From contig LJCX01000030.1 in NCBI GenBank assembly GCA_001298545.1, positions 124,001 to 188,000 on the forward strand: a DNA stretch of 64,000 nt, read 5' to 3'. A program made the position numbers and the translations under genes. The notes below the pieces were generated by a model. It did no database searches, was not told where the DNA came from, and saw only the letters and a program-made list of their open reading frames with translations. This DNA comes from Actinobacteria bacterium OV320. GTDB taxonomy: Bacteria; Actinomycetota; Actinomycetes; Streptomycetales; Streptomycetaceae. Position 1 is the stretch's first letter, and the number at the start of each line of letters is the position of its first letter. Below, in pieces: positions 15,566 through 22,139 of this stretch.

Positions 15566-16314
15566 TTCATTCCTACCTTCTCACGGAGGAAGTCTTCTCC
15601 GTGTGCCTTAACCGACTTGTTTACGTCCAGTCCCGGATCCATCGGGATGATTCGAGCTACCGGGATCTTCTCGGCAACGAACGTCGCGAACTTCATTCCG
15701 GCGTCATCACCATCGGCCAGGACCCACACGATTCGGTAACCCTCGAAGAGTTCCGTGAAGTGAGGCTTCCAACCATTGGCACCCTGGATTCCCACAACAG
15801 GAATCCCGCACTGCTTAGTGGTCCAGGTGTCGGGCTCTCCCTCACAGATGGCGATCTCGTCGTGATACCGAGCAAGGTCACTGGTGTTGTAGATGTGGCC
15901 TACGTCGCCCGGCATCGAGTTCATCTTGCCGTGGCCGACATGAGTTTCCTTCTCCAGGAACTCACCGTTCTGGTCCTTCACACACTCAGACCGGACGCAC
16001 CGGAACCTGAGCTGTGCAACCGACAGTTCCCCGAGCGGGCCGTAGCGAAGGTAGGGAACCGCCATCATCCCCCGGTACATCTCAAAGCCACTAGGAACGG
16101 AAGCCCCTACGAACCCCAGCCCCATGGTCTTTCCGGTCTCCGGGGATATCCCCCGATGCAGCTCCAAATACTCTGCTGCTGGGCTTGCTTCGAACTGTCC
16201 GCTGAATATCTTGCTGGCTTCCAGGTGAAAGCTCGCCCGCGATGCGCTGGGCCTCACTAAAAGTGCACCCTTCCTTATCTCTAATGATCGAGTAGGCGTC
16301 GCCAGAGAAACCAC
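15562..16314 (-). CDS. DNA primase, C-terminal (TOPRIM) part read in the +1 frame
   Basis: The frame open from 16314 holds the TOPRIM core: EIAICEGEPDTWT (catalytic Glu), VVGIQGANGWK and VWVLADGDDAG (DxD). The N-terminal part upstream of ASKIFSGQF looks non-coding. There is no good start of its own and the primase zinc domain is in the other frame, so the product is probably made by a +1 shift from the ORF at 16091-16504. A split primase (genes 57/58) is known in L5-like mycobacteriophages. The stop overlaps the DUF3310 start. Confidence 0.85.
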   Translation of the reverse strand: MVSLATPTRSLEIRKGALLVRPSASRASFHLEASKIFSGQFEASPAAEYLELHRGISPETGKTMGLGFVGASVPSGFEMYRGMMAVPYLRYGPLGELSVAQLRFRCVRSECVKDQNGEFLEKETHVGHGKMNSMPGDVGHIYNTSDLARYHDEIAICEGEPDTWTTKQCGIPVVGIQGANGWKPHFTELFEGYRIVWVLADGDDAGMKFATFVAEKIPVARIIPMDPGLDVNKSVKAHGEDFLREKVGMK

Positions 16315-16504
16315 ATGCCTGGCACTTGACGGCCCCTCGATCGAAGTTCACTGCGGCCGATGGCCGCTCCTCGACGTGGGATGGGCACAGGCAGGAAATC
16401 CATCCGTCCTTGTACTCAGGCTCTTCCCAGTCCGGGTAATACCTCAGCAGTACGGCCCTGATGGGTCCTCCGTGCTTTTGCTCAGTACTCGATCCGAAGC
16501 GCAT
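16091..16504 (-). CDS. DNA primase, N-terminal zinc-binding part
   Basis: 137 aa from ATG 16504 behind GAGGA. It carries a CHC2-type zinc ribbon: CLCPSH at about 40-45 and KCQACGF about 20 residues later. Coding quality stops at IAGEL. The remaining residues to the stop look out of frame. At that point the DNA reads GAG-CTT-TCA. Slipping one base forward on CTT-T gives IAGEL-HLEASKIF and joins the TOPRIM frame. TCA is a rare codon in high-GC actinobacteria, and CTT-T is also the slip site of bacterial prfB. Confidence 0.85.
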   Translation of the reverse strand: MRFGSSTEQKHGGPIRAVLLRYYPDWEEPEYKDGWISCLCPSHVEERPSAAVNFDRGAVKCQACGFSGDAYSIIRDKEGCTFSEAQRIAGELSPGSQQDIQRTVRSKPSSRVFGAASGDIPGDRKDHGAGVRRGFRS

Positions 16505-16637
16505 AAGCGATGTCCTCACGGTCTTCGACACGGCCGACGATCACCGGGAACTTGCGCCCGGCCTGGCTCATCAGGTTCCACGTGGGGTCGAGCTGGCTGC
16601 GGTCGATCGGCTCGCCGGGGATGGTCAGGTTCTGCAT
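16482..16637 (-). CDS. Hypothetical 51-aa protein
   Basis: ATG after GAGGGCAG. Sequence begins MQNLTIPGEPIDRSQLD, with strands near the end (KFPVIVGRVEDREDI). First gene of the primase transcript, downstream of the promoter at 16656-16686. Overlaps the primase start. Unrecognised. Confidence 0.6.
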   Translation of the reverse strand: MQNLTIPGEPIDRSQLDPTWNLMSQAGRKFPVIVGRVEDREDIAYALRIEY

Positions 16638-16655
16638 GTCTCTGCCCTCATTCTC

Positions 16656-16686
16656 ATGGTAGACATTCGTAGATTCGAATGTCAAC
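16656..16686 (-). promoter_or_regulatory. Repeat-type promoter with paired inverted half-sites
   Basis: TTGACA (16680-16685), 18 bp, TACCAT (16656-16661). The spacer holds an inverted copy (GAATGTCTAC), so two half-sites face each other over 8 bp across the promoter, a good operator for a dimer. Confidence 0.7.
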
Positions 16687-16708
16687 TGACTGCCGTAAAA
16701 AGAAGGAC

Positions 16709-17128
16709 CTACTTAGGTCCGTTGGGGGTGTAGCGACGGCCGAGGATCGTATCGACCGGGTAGTTCTCTAGGTAGTTGGCTGCACTACGCAGAGTCTCAG
16801 GGTTGTCTCTAGCGCTACGCAGGATGCCCTTGTTGCATGCCTTGCAGAGAAGACCTCGTACGGCTTCTGTCCGGTGACAGTGGTCGACCTGAAGGTTGTA
16901 CTTCCGGGCACCACCGCAGATCGCACAGCAGCCTCGCTGAGCATCCAAGATGGCCTGATACTCGTCCTCGGTGAGCCCGTAGGTCTCCAGGAGATGAGCC
17001 GACCGGTTATAGACGCGACTCCGAGACCTCTTGCACGTAGCGCATACTCGGCCTCGTTCACCCTGGAAGAACTTCTCCGCTCGATTTCGGCTGCACTTTA
17101 CGCAGGTTCGATATCCCTTACGTGTCAC
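16709..17128 (-). CDS. Recombination endonuclease VII
   Basis: 139 aa from GTG 17128, 8 bases after GGAGG. Upstream TTG/GTG are possible but overlap a membrane peptide. N-terminal Cys pairs (CVKC, CATC) form a zinc site. The endonuclease VII core follows: YGLTEDEYQAIL, CCAICGG, LQVDHCHRT, RGLLCKACNKGI. It cleaves branched DNA such as Holliday junctions during recombination and before packaging. Located between the primase and helicase genes, as in L5-like phages. Confidence 0.9.
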   Translation of the reverse strand: MTRKGYRTCVKCSRNRAEKFFQGERGRVCATCKRSRSRVYNRSAHLLETYGLTEDEYQAILDAQRGCCAICGGARKYNLQVDHCHRTEAVRGLLCKACNKGILRSARDNPETLRSAANYLENYPVDTILGRRYTPNGPK

Positions 17129-17225
17129 TCTTACTTCCTCCACCAATGCAGATCAGTACGAACATTGAATACACCCCGGCCACAAACCCGACGAACAGTA
17201 GCCCCAACACCTGTGTTGCGTGCAT
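17118..17225 (-). CDS. 35-residue membrane peptide
   Basis: ATG overlapping the TAA of the upstream gene (TAATG). Sequence begins MHATQVLGLLFVGFVAGVYS and has one long hydrophobic helix, then a polar tail. It overlaps the endonuclease VII start. Unrecognised. Confidence 0.5.
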   Translation of the reverse strand: MHATQVLGLLFVGFVAGVYSMFVLICIGGGSKSDT

Positions 17226-17416
17226 TACTTCCCTTCCTCTTCTCCTCGGTCAACCAGAACCAGTCGCCATGCAGAAACCCTGTCGTCGCTGATGTCGTCC
17301 ACACGTACACCCCACCGCATCGGGTCAGCCCACTTCTTGACCATGTCCGCAAAACGGAACCGGTCTTCCTCGCACTTATCTTTATCGAAGTAAGTCTCAA
17401 GGACGGTCTCGTGCAT
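17225..17416 (-). CDS. Hypothetical 63-aa protein
   Basis: ATG after AAGGTAG. Sequence begins MHETVLETYFDKDKCEEDRF. The end is strand-like (RVSAWRLVLVDRG). Unrecognised. Next to the helicase, likely one transcript. Confidence 0.6.
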   Translation of the reverse strand: MHETVLETYFDKDKCEEDRFRFADMVKKWADPMRWGVRVDDISDDRVSAWRLVLVDRGEEEGK

Positions 17417-17426
17417 GGCTTCTACC

Positions 17427-18239
17427 TTAGTAAGCGGCCGTACTGAACGGCGCGTCAGTGATGGACATATGCTCTCCGTCCCATCCAAGCTCAACATAGT
17501 TCTGGCCGCTTGGATCTGCACGTCCGGCACGGTTCTTTACCGCCGAGACTCCGAGGGTTTCGGGGTTGGGCTTGAACAGAGTCACCACCAGGGCGGGCAC
17601 TCGGGTGATCTGGCCCTTCACTCCAGACATCGAGATCGGCGCATTGCCGTCGTTGTTGGGGCCGGTCACATGGTGCAGGCCGGTCACGTTGGCCTGGGTC
17701 TGTCGGGCCATGTCAGCGGCCCAGTCCATCAGGCCCTCAAGGCCCGAGAAGGGGTCGTCTCCGTCGCCGCCACCTGCCCTGATATTGGTGACATTGTCGA
17801 GAATGATCTGATGAGGGTACTGGTTGTACAGCTCGAAGTAGGACTGAAGCGAATTCTCTACGTCGGCTTGCGAAGGCGAGGCCGCGTAGTTGAAGCGCAC
17901 AGGGTGCGCATTCAGGCCGGGTATGAACTCGTCAATGCTGTTGTTCTTGACTGCCTCCATGGCCTTGTCCATGGAGATCTCACCGATGATGGCGATAGAT
18001 CGTGAGAGCTGAACGAATGCGTCAGAGTCGCAGGAGAAGTAGAGAGCCGGGATCGGACTGCTGGCCTTGAGAAGGTTGTTGAGGACGAAGGCACTCTTGC
18101 CGGTTCCGCCTGCGGCGCAGACCAGGGCGAGTTGTCCTCGCAGGAACCTGATCCCCGCCTTGTCGAGTGCCTTGTATGCCGGGGGCAACGGGTGTCCCGC
18201 GTCGCCCTTTGCTCGAATGCTCTGTGTGAGTGAGTAGAT
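17427..18239 (-). CDS. RecA-fold replicative helicase / ATPase, apparent ATC start
   Basis: 270 aa if begun at ATC 18239, 7 bases after GAGAAGGG. Residues 1-30 then read (I)YSLTQSIRAKGDAGHPLPPAY, in good continuity with the family. Walker A is CAAGGTGKSAF at about 45-55, Walker B QIILDNV near 150, and a sensor-like TGLHHVTG follows. The only conventional start (TTG 18188) lacks a ribosome site and removes this part. DnaB/RecA-like single-domain ATPases fill the helicase role in L5-like phages (gp65). Encoded between primase and Cas4-like nuclease. Confidence 0.85.
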   Translation of the reverse strand: MYSLTQSIRAKGDAGHPLPPAYKALDKAGIRFLRGQLALVCAAGGTGKSAFVLNNLLKASSPIPALYFSCDSDAFVQLSRSIAIIGEISMDKAMEAVKNNSIDEFIPGLNAHPVRFNYAASPSQADVENSLQSYFELYNQYPHQIILDNVTNIRAGGGDGDDPFSGLEGLMDWAADMARQTQANVTGLHHVTGPNNDGNAPISMSGVKGQITRVPALVVTLFKPNPETLGVSAVKNRAGRADPSGQNYVELGWDGEHMSITDAPFSTAAY

Positions 18240-18257
18240 GTTTGGACCCTTCTCGAT

Positions 18258-18285
18258 ATCTAACTAACTAACTAACTAACCAACA
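18258..18285 (-). repeat. (TTAG)n stop-rich tetranucleotide repeat
   Basis: On the minus strand GGTTAG is followed by four more TTAG units, beginning with the stop codon of the upstream gene. Stops occur in all three frames. Related stretches occur at 30460, 42252, 55292 and 62350. Confidence 0.7.
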
Positions 18286-18686
18286 GACCCTGTAGCGTCC
18301 CGGCCGTAGAAGTCGGGGATTGCACCCTCGTGCGGAACATCTTCCTTGTCCCGGACGTGAGGACCGGTGTCGGGGAGGTCCGACAGGAGGCCCTTGGCGT
18401 GGAGTACCCGAGTCAGGTTGGTCATCTTGCTCAGAGTCTCATCGATCGTCTTCTGCATGACCTCGATGGTTCGCTCCTGCTCGGCAACCTTCTCCTGAAG
18501 AGTGAGGACTTCAGCTTCCGCATCGAGCTGGGCGTACACCCCGTACTGCATGGCCTGTGCCACCTGCGCGGCGGCTTCTCCGCGAGTAATCAGACCGGTC
18601 GGGTCGGGGTCGGACTGGTAAGCGATCTCGGCAACAGTCTCGATGTCGGTCTCGTCGGTGATGAGTTCGATGAAGTCGTTGATCAT
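18276..18686 (-). CDS. Hypothetical coiled-coil protein
   Basis: 136 aa. The N-terminus is acidic. Residues about 55-95 form a coiled coil (LDAEAEVLTLQEKVAEQERT). The C-terminus is Gly/Asp-rich. The ATG sits only 6 bases after a -10 box, so the mRNA may be leaderless. First gene of the helicase transcript. Function unknown. Confidence 0.7.
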   Translation of the reverse strand: MINDFIELITDETDIETVAEIAYQSDPDPTGLITRGEAAAQVAQAMQYGVYAQLDAEAEVLTLQEKVAEQERTIEVMQKTIDETLSKMTNLTRVLHAKGLLSDLPDTGPHVRDKEDVPHEGAIPDFYGRDATGSVG

Positions 18687-18692
18687 AATCTC

Positions 18693-18723
18693 AGCCTAGC
18701 TTCTCTTCGATCCGAATGTCAAC
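18693..18723 (-). promoter_or_regulatory. Repeat-type promoter, near-leaderless
   Basis: TTGACA (18717-18722), 18 bp, TAGGCT (18693-18698), then the ATG at 18686. No room for a ribosome site downstream of the expected start of transcription. Confidence 0.7.
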
Positions 18724-18739
18724 CGTGCCGGTCGATCAT

Positions 18740-19561
18740 TCAGGCCTCGCTCTTGTAGTCACATGACATCTGCACCGGGCATCGTGCACACGCTTCGCCT
18801 GGGTTGGGCCGGAACTCGCCCGCCTTGACTCCTTCGTCCATCTTGCCGAACCACTCGACCAACTTGTCTCGATCGGGATTCAGCGGGATCGAACGCGAAG
18901 TCCTCCCAGTCTTGCCCAGCCAATAGTCCCCCCACTCGACTCCAGCGTCATGCAACTCATTCATAGCGAGTGCGTAAAGCTCTAGCTGAGTGTGTTCGGT
19001 TGGCTTGAGTCCAGTCTTAACATCCCGGACACCAGGTCCCTTCTTCTTCGGGTGGTTCACTATCTGGTCGATGTATCCGAGGACGTTCACTTCCCCCAGC
19101 GACAGTTCAAACTTTATCTCGACCGAACCGTTCCAGATAGTCTGTTCGGGTTGATCTTCTGTCCACCTCAGGTATGACGTGACCTGCTCTTGTCCTACCT
19201 TGAAGCGACGTTCGATGTCCTGGGGTAGCCCCTTGTAGGGCCCTGAGTTGAACCACATGTCCGGGTTCGGCTGCTTTTCGAGTGACTTGTTGATCATCGC
19301 GCTGTACGCATCCTGGTACTTGGTGCGTAGTACCTCCTCGGTGAGCGTGCGCCCCGAGTTCTCGAAGTCCTCAACCACCGCATGTACAGCCACACCCTGT
19401 TCGAGCCAGGCACCACGTATCTCGGGCACCCGCTTGACGCGGGCCAGGAGGAAGCCGTACCCGCACTCCCACCATTGCCGGGTCTGCGAGTAGGACCGAG
19501 CCCGGCTCCTGTAGGACTCGTACCGCTTCTGCTCGTCGTCGGTCAGTTCCAAAGGCCACAC
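18740..19561 (-). CDS. Cas4-like RecB-family nuclease
   Basis: 273 aa, GTG start. PD-(D/E)XK features: GVAVHAVVEDF (His), LGEVNVLGYIDQIVNH (Asp) and VRDVKTGLKP (D-x-K with the catalytic Lys). The C-terminus has C-x-x-C-x(5)-C (CARCPVQMSC), which with an earlier Cys fits the iron-sulphur cluster of Cas4/AddB-like nucleases. In L5-like phages a Cas4-family exonuclease lies beside the immunity repressor, as it does here. No CRISPR array is present, so a role in recombination or DNA end processing is more likely. Confidence 0.88.
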   Translation of the reverse strand: MWPLELTDDEQKRYESYRSRARSYSQTRQWWECGYGFLLARVKRVPEIRGAWLEQGVAVHAVVEDFENSGRTLTEEVLRTKYQDAYSAMINKSLEKQPNPDMWFNSGPYKGLPQDIERRFKVGQEQVTSYLRWTEDQPEQTIWNGSVEIKFELSLGEVNVLGYIDQIVNHPKKKGPGVRDVKTGLKPTEHTQLELYALAMNELHDAGVEWGDYWLGKTGRTSRSIPLNPDRDKLVEWFGKMDEGVKAGEFRPNPGEACARCPVQMSCDYKSEA

Positions 19562-19573
19562 CCTCTCAACAAA

Positions 19574-19602
19574 GAAGGGGCCCCGTTACTGCGGGCCCCT
19601 TC
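19574..19602 (-). terminator. Terminator between candidate repressor and Cas4-like gene
   Basis: GAAGGGGCCC arms on both sides of an 8-base loop. On the minus strand the stem is followed by TTTGTT. It isolates the repressor transcript from the replication genes. Confidence 0.8.
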
Positions 19603-19618
19603 GCCTTAACGCATCCTG

Positions 19619-20170
19619 CTAGATGCTCGCCCAGTTCACTGGGCGGACGTACACACGTTTCTGCTCTTCGGTCAGCTCGTCAGAAGTCCGGAGGATCAGG
19701 TCCCCGTCCGACTCCTCGCGGTCGACGTACTTCCATCCGCCAGTCGAGGACCACTGGTTCGGAGGCTCGTTGCGGTCGTAGGTCAGTACCTTGTCCTGCG
19801 GGTCCCCTAGCTCTCGGTAGAAGTAGCGCAGACGAGACATCTTCCAGTCTTCGAGCTTCTTGAATCCGGACAGCACGTACTCGATGTGGTGGGCGATGTA
19901 CGCCCTCTGTCCGGCCTTGGCGTGCTCTGGTTCCACGTCTCTCCATGGACTGAGACGCATGATCTCTGACTTGAGATTCTGGGGAAGTACCTCCTTTCGG
20001 TTCTTCGTGTGCTTATAGATAGCTGCTCGGGACACCCCGAACTCCTTCGCTACCTTCACGACGTTCATTCCGTCGATAGAGAGGAGTTCGTAGACAGCCT
20101 CGCTTCGGATGTGCCCGTTCTCGTCACGGCCTCGCGAAACGATCTTCGCGATTAGCGCATCCTTATCCAT
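19619..20170 (-). CDS. HTH DNA-binding protein, candidate immunity repressor
   Basis: 183 aa. A helix-turn-helix lies at about 35-56 (MNVVKVAKEFGVSRAAIYKH). The rest is helical then strand-rich, with many aromatic residues. Position next to the Cas4-like gene, its own downstream terminator, and the size (L5 gp71 is also 183 aa) suggest the phage repressor. That would make it the protein binding the GTTGACATTC repeats. This last step is inference. AGAAGGAA precedes the ATG. It follows a 70-aa gene and probably shares its transcript. Confidence 0.7.
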   Translation of the reverse strand: MDKDALIAKIVSRGRDENGHIRSEAVYELLSIDGMNVVKVAKEFGVSRAAIYKHTKNRKEVLPQNLKSEIMRLSPWRDVEPEHAKAGQRAYIAHHIEYVLSGFKKLEDWKMSRLRYFYRELGDPQDKVLTYDRNEPPNQWSSTGGWKYVDREESDGDLILRTSDELTEEQKRVYVRPVNWASI

Positions 20171-20191
20171 AACAGGATAATTCCTTCTCTT

Positions 20192-20404
20192 CTAGTAGTC
20201 CGAGATCCATTCACCTCGCGACCACTTGGACACTAGGCGACTGTACCGCCCCTGAATGTATACCGGACTTCGTCGGCTCGGAATGTCTAGCGGAGTCATG
20301 ATCCTACCATCCTTACTACCGATGAGTAGTCTCACCGGGCTGGCTATTTGCTTGCGTACTCCAGGCCGGATTCGATCCGACTGCATCACGCATGAGGCGT
20401 TCAC
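20192..20404 (-). CDS. Hypothetical basic 70-aa protein
   Basis: GTG start. ATG 20386 is the alternative. Rich in Arg, Ser and Pro (RIRPGVRKQIASPVRLLIG) and a C-terminus YIQGRYSRLVSKWSRGEW. No family is recognised. It lies directly upstream of the candidate repressor. Confidence 0.55.
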   Translation of the reverse strand: MNASCVMQSDRIRPGVRKQIASPVRLLIGSKDGRIMTPLDIPSRRSPVYIQGRYSRLVSKWSRGEWISDY

Positions 20405-20422
20405 CTCACCGGAGCCCCTGAT

Positions 20423-20779
20423 TCAGTAGATGATGCGACCGTGAATCACGACCTGAAGGAGTACATCGATGTCGAACGCATCGAGGTCCACTTCATCCAC
20501 ATCGAACATCACGAACCTGCAATGCGTGACCAGTCGCGCACTCGCCCCCTTGACCTCCCCTTTGGCGATGAGTCGAACAGCCCGCATCACCATCTCATGG
20601 GTGATGCACCACGGCTTCCAGCACTCTTCGTATGCGTCCCAGTTCTCGACAATGAACTCCCACCCTTTCGGACCGGAGACAACCGGGCTAAGTGCACCCC
20701 AGTGTGCGTAGTTACTGAAGCCACTACCCACGATCATCATCTCGGTGTGCTCGGGTGTCGCGGCCTTGACCCTGCTCAT
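20423..20779 (-). CDS. Hypothetical 118-aa protein
   Basis: ATG 20779 is 6 bases after the -10 of a repeat-type promoter. Helix-strand composition with MVMRAVRLIAKGEVKG and a C-terminal acidic stretch (DVDEVDLDAFDID). Unrecognised. First gene of the transcript leading to the candidate repressor. Confidence 0.7.
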   Translation of the reverse strand: MSRVKAATPEHTEMMIVGSGFSNYAHWGALSPVVSGPKGWEFIVENWDAYEECWKPWCITHEMVMRAVRLIAKGEVKGASARLVTHCRFVMFDVDEVDLDAFDIDVLLQVVIHGRIIY

Positions 20780-20783
20780 GTTC

Positions 20784-21038
20784 TTAACCTATCCCCTCAG
20801 AGATTCGAATGTCAACTGGCAGCGCAAGATCAAAAAACTCCTGCCCCTGATCCCACCCCTGGAACAGAGCCTCGGACAGCAGGCAGGCCACCGTGTGAGG
20901 GACGGCGTACGCCTGTGCGTCCACCTCGATGGCGGCCAGGGCCACGGCCAGGGCGAAGATGTCGTTGTCGATCCCCGCCTCCAGCCCAGCCTTGTAGGCA
21001 TACGCCTCGTCCTCCATGAACGCCTTCATTGCCGACAT
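20784..21038 (-). CDS. Hypothetical 84-aa protein
   Basis: ATG overlapping the stop of the DUF2637-HTH gene (TGATG). Acidic-helical start (MKAFMEDEAYAYKAGLEAG) and hydrophobic middle (IFALAVALAAIEV). Its final codons encode the promoter repeat. Unrecognised. Confidence 0.65.
   Translation of the reverse strand: MSAMKAFMEDEAYAYKAGLEAGIDNDIFALAVALAAIEVDAQAYAVPHTVACLLSEALFQGWDQGQEFFDLALPVDIRISEGIG
20786..20816 (-). promoter_or_regulatory. Repeat-type promoter upstream of the repressor operon
   Basis: TTGACA (20810-20815), 18 bp, TAGGTT (20786-20791), ATG at 20779: near-leaderless. It lies inside the last codons of the preceding gene (P-V-D-I-R-I-S). If the downstream HTH protein binds the repeat, the site would give autoregulation. 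Confidence 0.7.
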
Positions 21039-21652
21039 CACGCATCCGCCATTCGCTTCTCGACATCCTTGAGCGAGACCAGGTTGGCCCGCCCGCGCAT
21101 CCCCTTGACCGGCAGGTGACCCCGGCCGATCCAGGTCCGTACCGTCCGAATGTTGACTCCGGTAAGCGCATGAGCCTCTGTAGCTGTCACCAGCGCGTCA
21201 GGCTCAGGTACGGGCTCCTCCTCCTGGTCCTCCTCGGCCTGGTCCTCCTCGACGTCGGCCACCAGCTCCTCGACGGCAGGCTTCTTGCTCTGCGCATGGA
21301 CCATGAAGGCACCTCCCAGGAAGGCCACCGCAGGCCACCCAGCAACAAGGACGCGGAGCCACACCGGAAGGTTGCTCAGGTCCAGAACCCCGGCCGTCGC
21401 CACGTTGGCTCCGAGCGAAGCGGCCAGCGACAGAGCGAACCAGATCCATGCACCACGCTTCGACGCATCGGTCCGGATCATCTTCCAGGCCATGACCATG
21501 AGCAGGTCGACCGAGACGGGGTAGGCCCACGCCTTCCATCCGTGCTGGCCCGCCGCATCGGCGATGTCATGGATGTGAGAGAACGAGAGGGCTGCCGCAA
21601 TGGTGGCCTGAATCAGGATCGGGTCACGAAGTCTTCCCAGAACCTTACGCAT
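21038..21652 (-). CDS. DUF2637 membrane protein fused to an HTH domain
   Basis: 204 aa, ATG behind GGAGGGG. Residues 1-120 show the DUF2637 pattern of Streptomyces Spd-like membrane proteins: SFSHIHDIADAAGQHGW, YPVSVDLLMVMAWKM, WFALSLAASLGANVATAG and a last helix near VLVAGWPAVAFLGG, about four membrane segments. An acidic linker (EEDQAEEDQEEEP) leads to a MerR/excisionase-type HTH at about 153-204 (TATEAHALTGVNIRTVRTW). DUF2637 proteins are typical of actinobacterial plasmids. It would place a DNA-binding domain at the membrane. Confidence 0.8.
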   Translation of the reverse strand: MRKVLGRLRDPILIQATIAAALSFSHIHDIADAAGQHGWKAWAYPVSVDLLMVMAWKMIRTDASKRGAWIWFALSLAASLGANVATAGVLDLSNLPVWLRVLVAGWPAVAFLGGAFMVHAQSKKPAVEELVADVEEDQAEEDQEEEPVPEPDALVTATEAHALTGVNIRTVRTWIGRGHLPVKGMRGRANLVSLKDVEKRMADA

Positions 21653-21852
21653 CACTCAACCCCTCCCAAACGGGAATCCCACGAGTCTCCCGGCAGTCTG
21701 TGAAGCCACACGGCAATGCACTTACGCGCCTCCTCGGCACTGCACGGAGGCTCTTCGCCCACCGACGCATACCGCTGATCCCACATTTCGATCAGGTCCC
21801 CGGCCGCCTCAATCAGCTTGTCAGCAACGGCCTGCTTAACTTCTCGCTTCAC
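21652..21852 (-). CDS. Hypothetical 66-aa protein
   Basis: GTG start overlapping the previous stop (GTGA). Helical (VKQAVADKLIEAAGDLIEMW) with two Cys. The stop overlaps the membrane-HTH gene. Unrecognised. Confidence 0.6.
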   Translation of the reverse strand: MKREVKQAVADKLIEAAGDLIEMWDQRYASVGEEPPCSAEEARKCIAVWLHRLPGDSWDSRLGGVE

Positions 21853-22061
21853 GACGCATCCCAATCTCTGAAGAACCAGCCGATCATAATTGCCCGGCCA
21901 TCCCGATCACACCAGACTCGACGGGTAACTCCGTTGTCGTACCGGTGTCCTACGAACTTGGGAAGCGTCTGGAACTTGTTCATGTAGTCAGGGTGGAAGT
22001 ATCCGACTCCGATTCTCACACCCCTTCCGTTACGAAGGGCTTGGACTTCCCAATCAGCCAT
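21849..22061 (-). CDS. Hypothetical 70-aa protein
   Basis: ATG after GGAGG. Rich in aromatic and Arg residues (GYFHPDYMNKFQ, RVWCDRDGRAIMIGWFF), likely a small beta-sheet domain. Ends D-A-S with the junction sequence ATGCGTCGTGA. Unrecognised. Confidence 0.6.
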   Translation of the reverse strand: MADWEVQALRNGRGVRIGVGYFHPDYMNKFQTLPKFVGHRYDNGVTRRVWCDRDGRAIMIGWFFRDWDAS

Positions 22062-22092
22062 TGCGCATCAACCTCCATAGGTAAGCCAGGAT

Positions 22093-22121
22093 GACAACAG
22101 GCGGAGTTGCCTCCGCCTGTC
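22093..22121 (-). terminator. Hairpin after the 152-aa membrane protein gene
   Basis: GACAGGCGGAG with CTCCGCCTGTTGTC around a 5-base loop, just downstream (leftward) of the gene ending at 22140. No long T tract follows on the minus strand. Confidence 0.6.
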
Positions 22122-22139
22122 ATCAACTAAGCATCACGC

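Noticed and set aside
18740-19561. CRISPR system suggested by the Cas4-like nuclease
   Set aside because: No direct-repeat/spacer array and no other cas gene in the window. Phage Cas4-like nucleases occur alone.
21145-21160. GAATGTTGAC inside the DUF2637-HTH gene as an operator copy
   Set aside because: Two changes in the core, and it encodes a conserved HTH residue stretch. Better explained as coding sequence.
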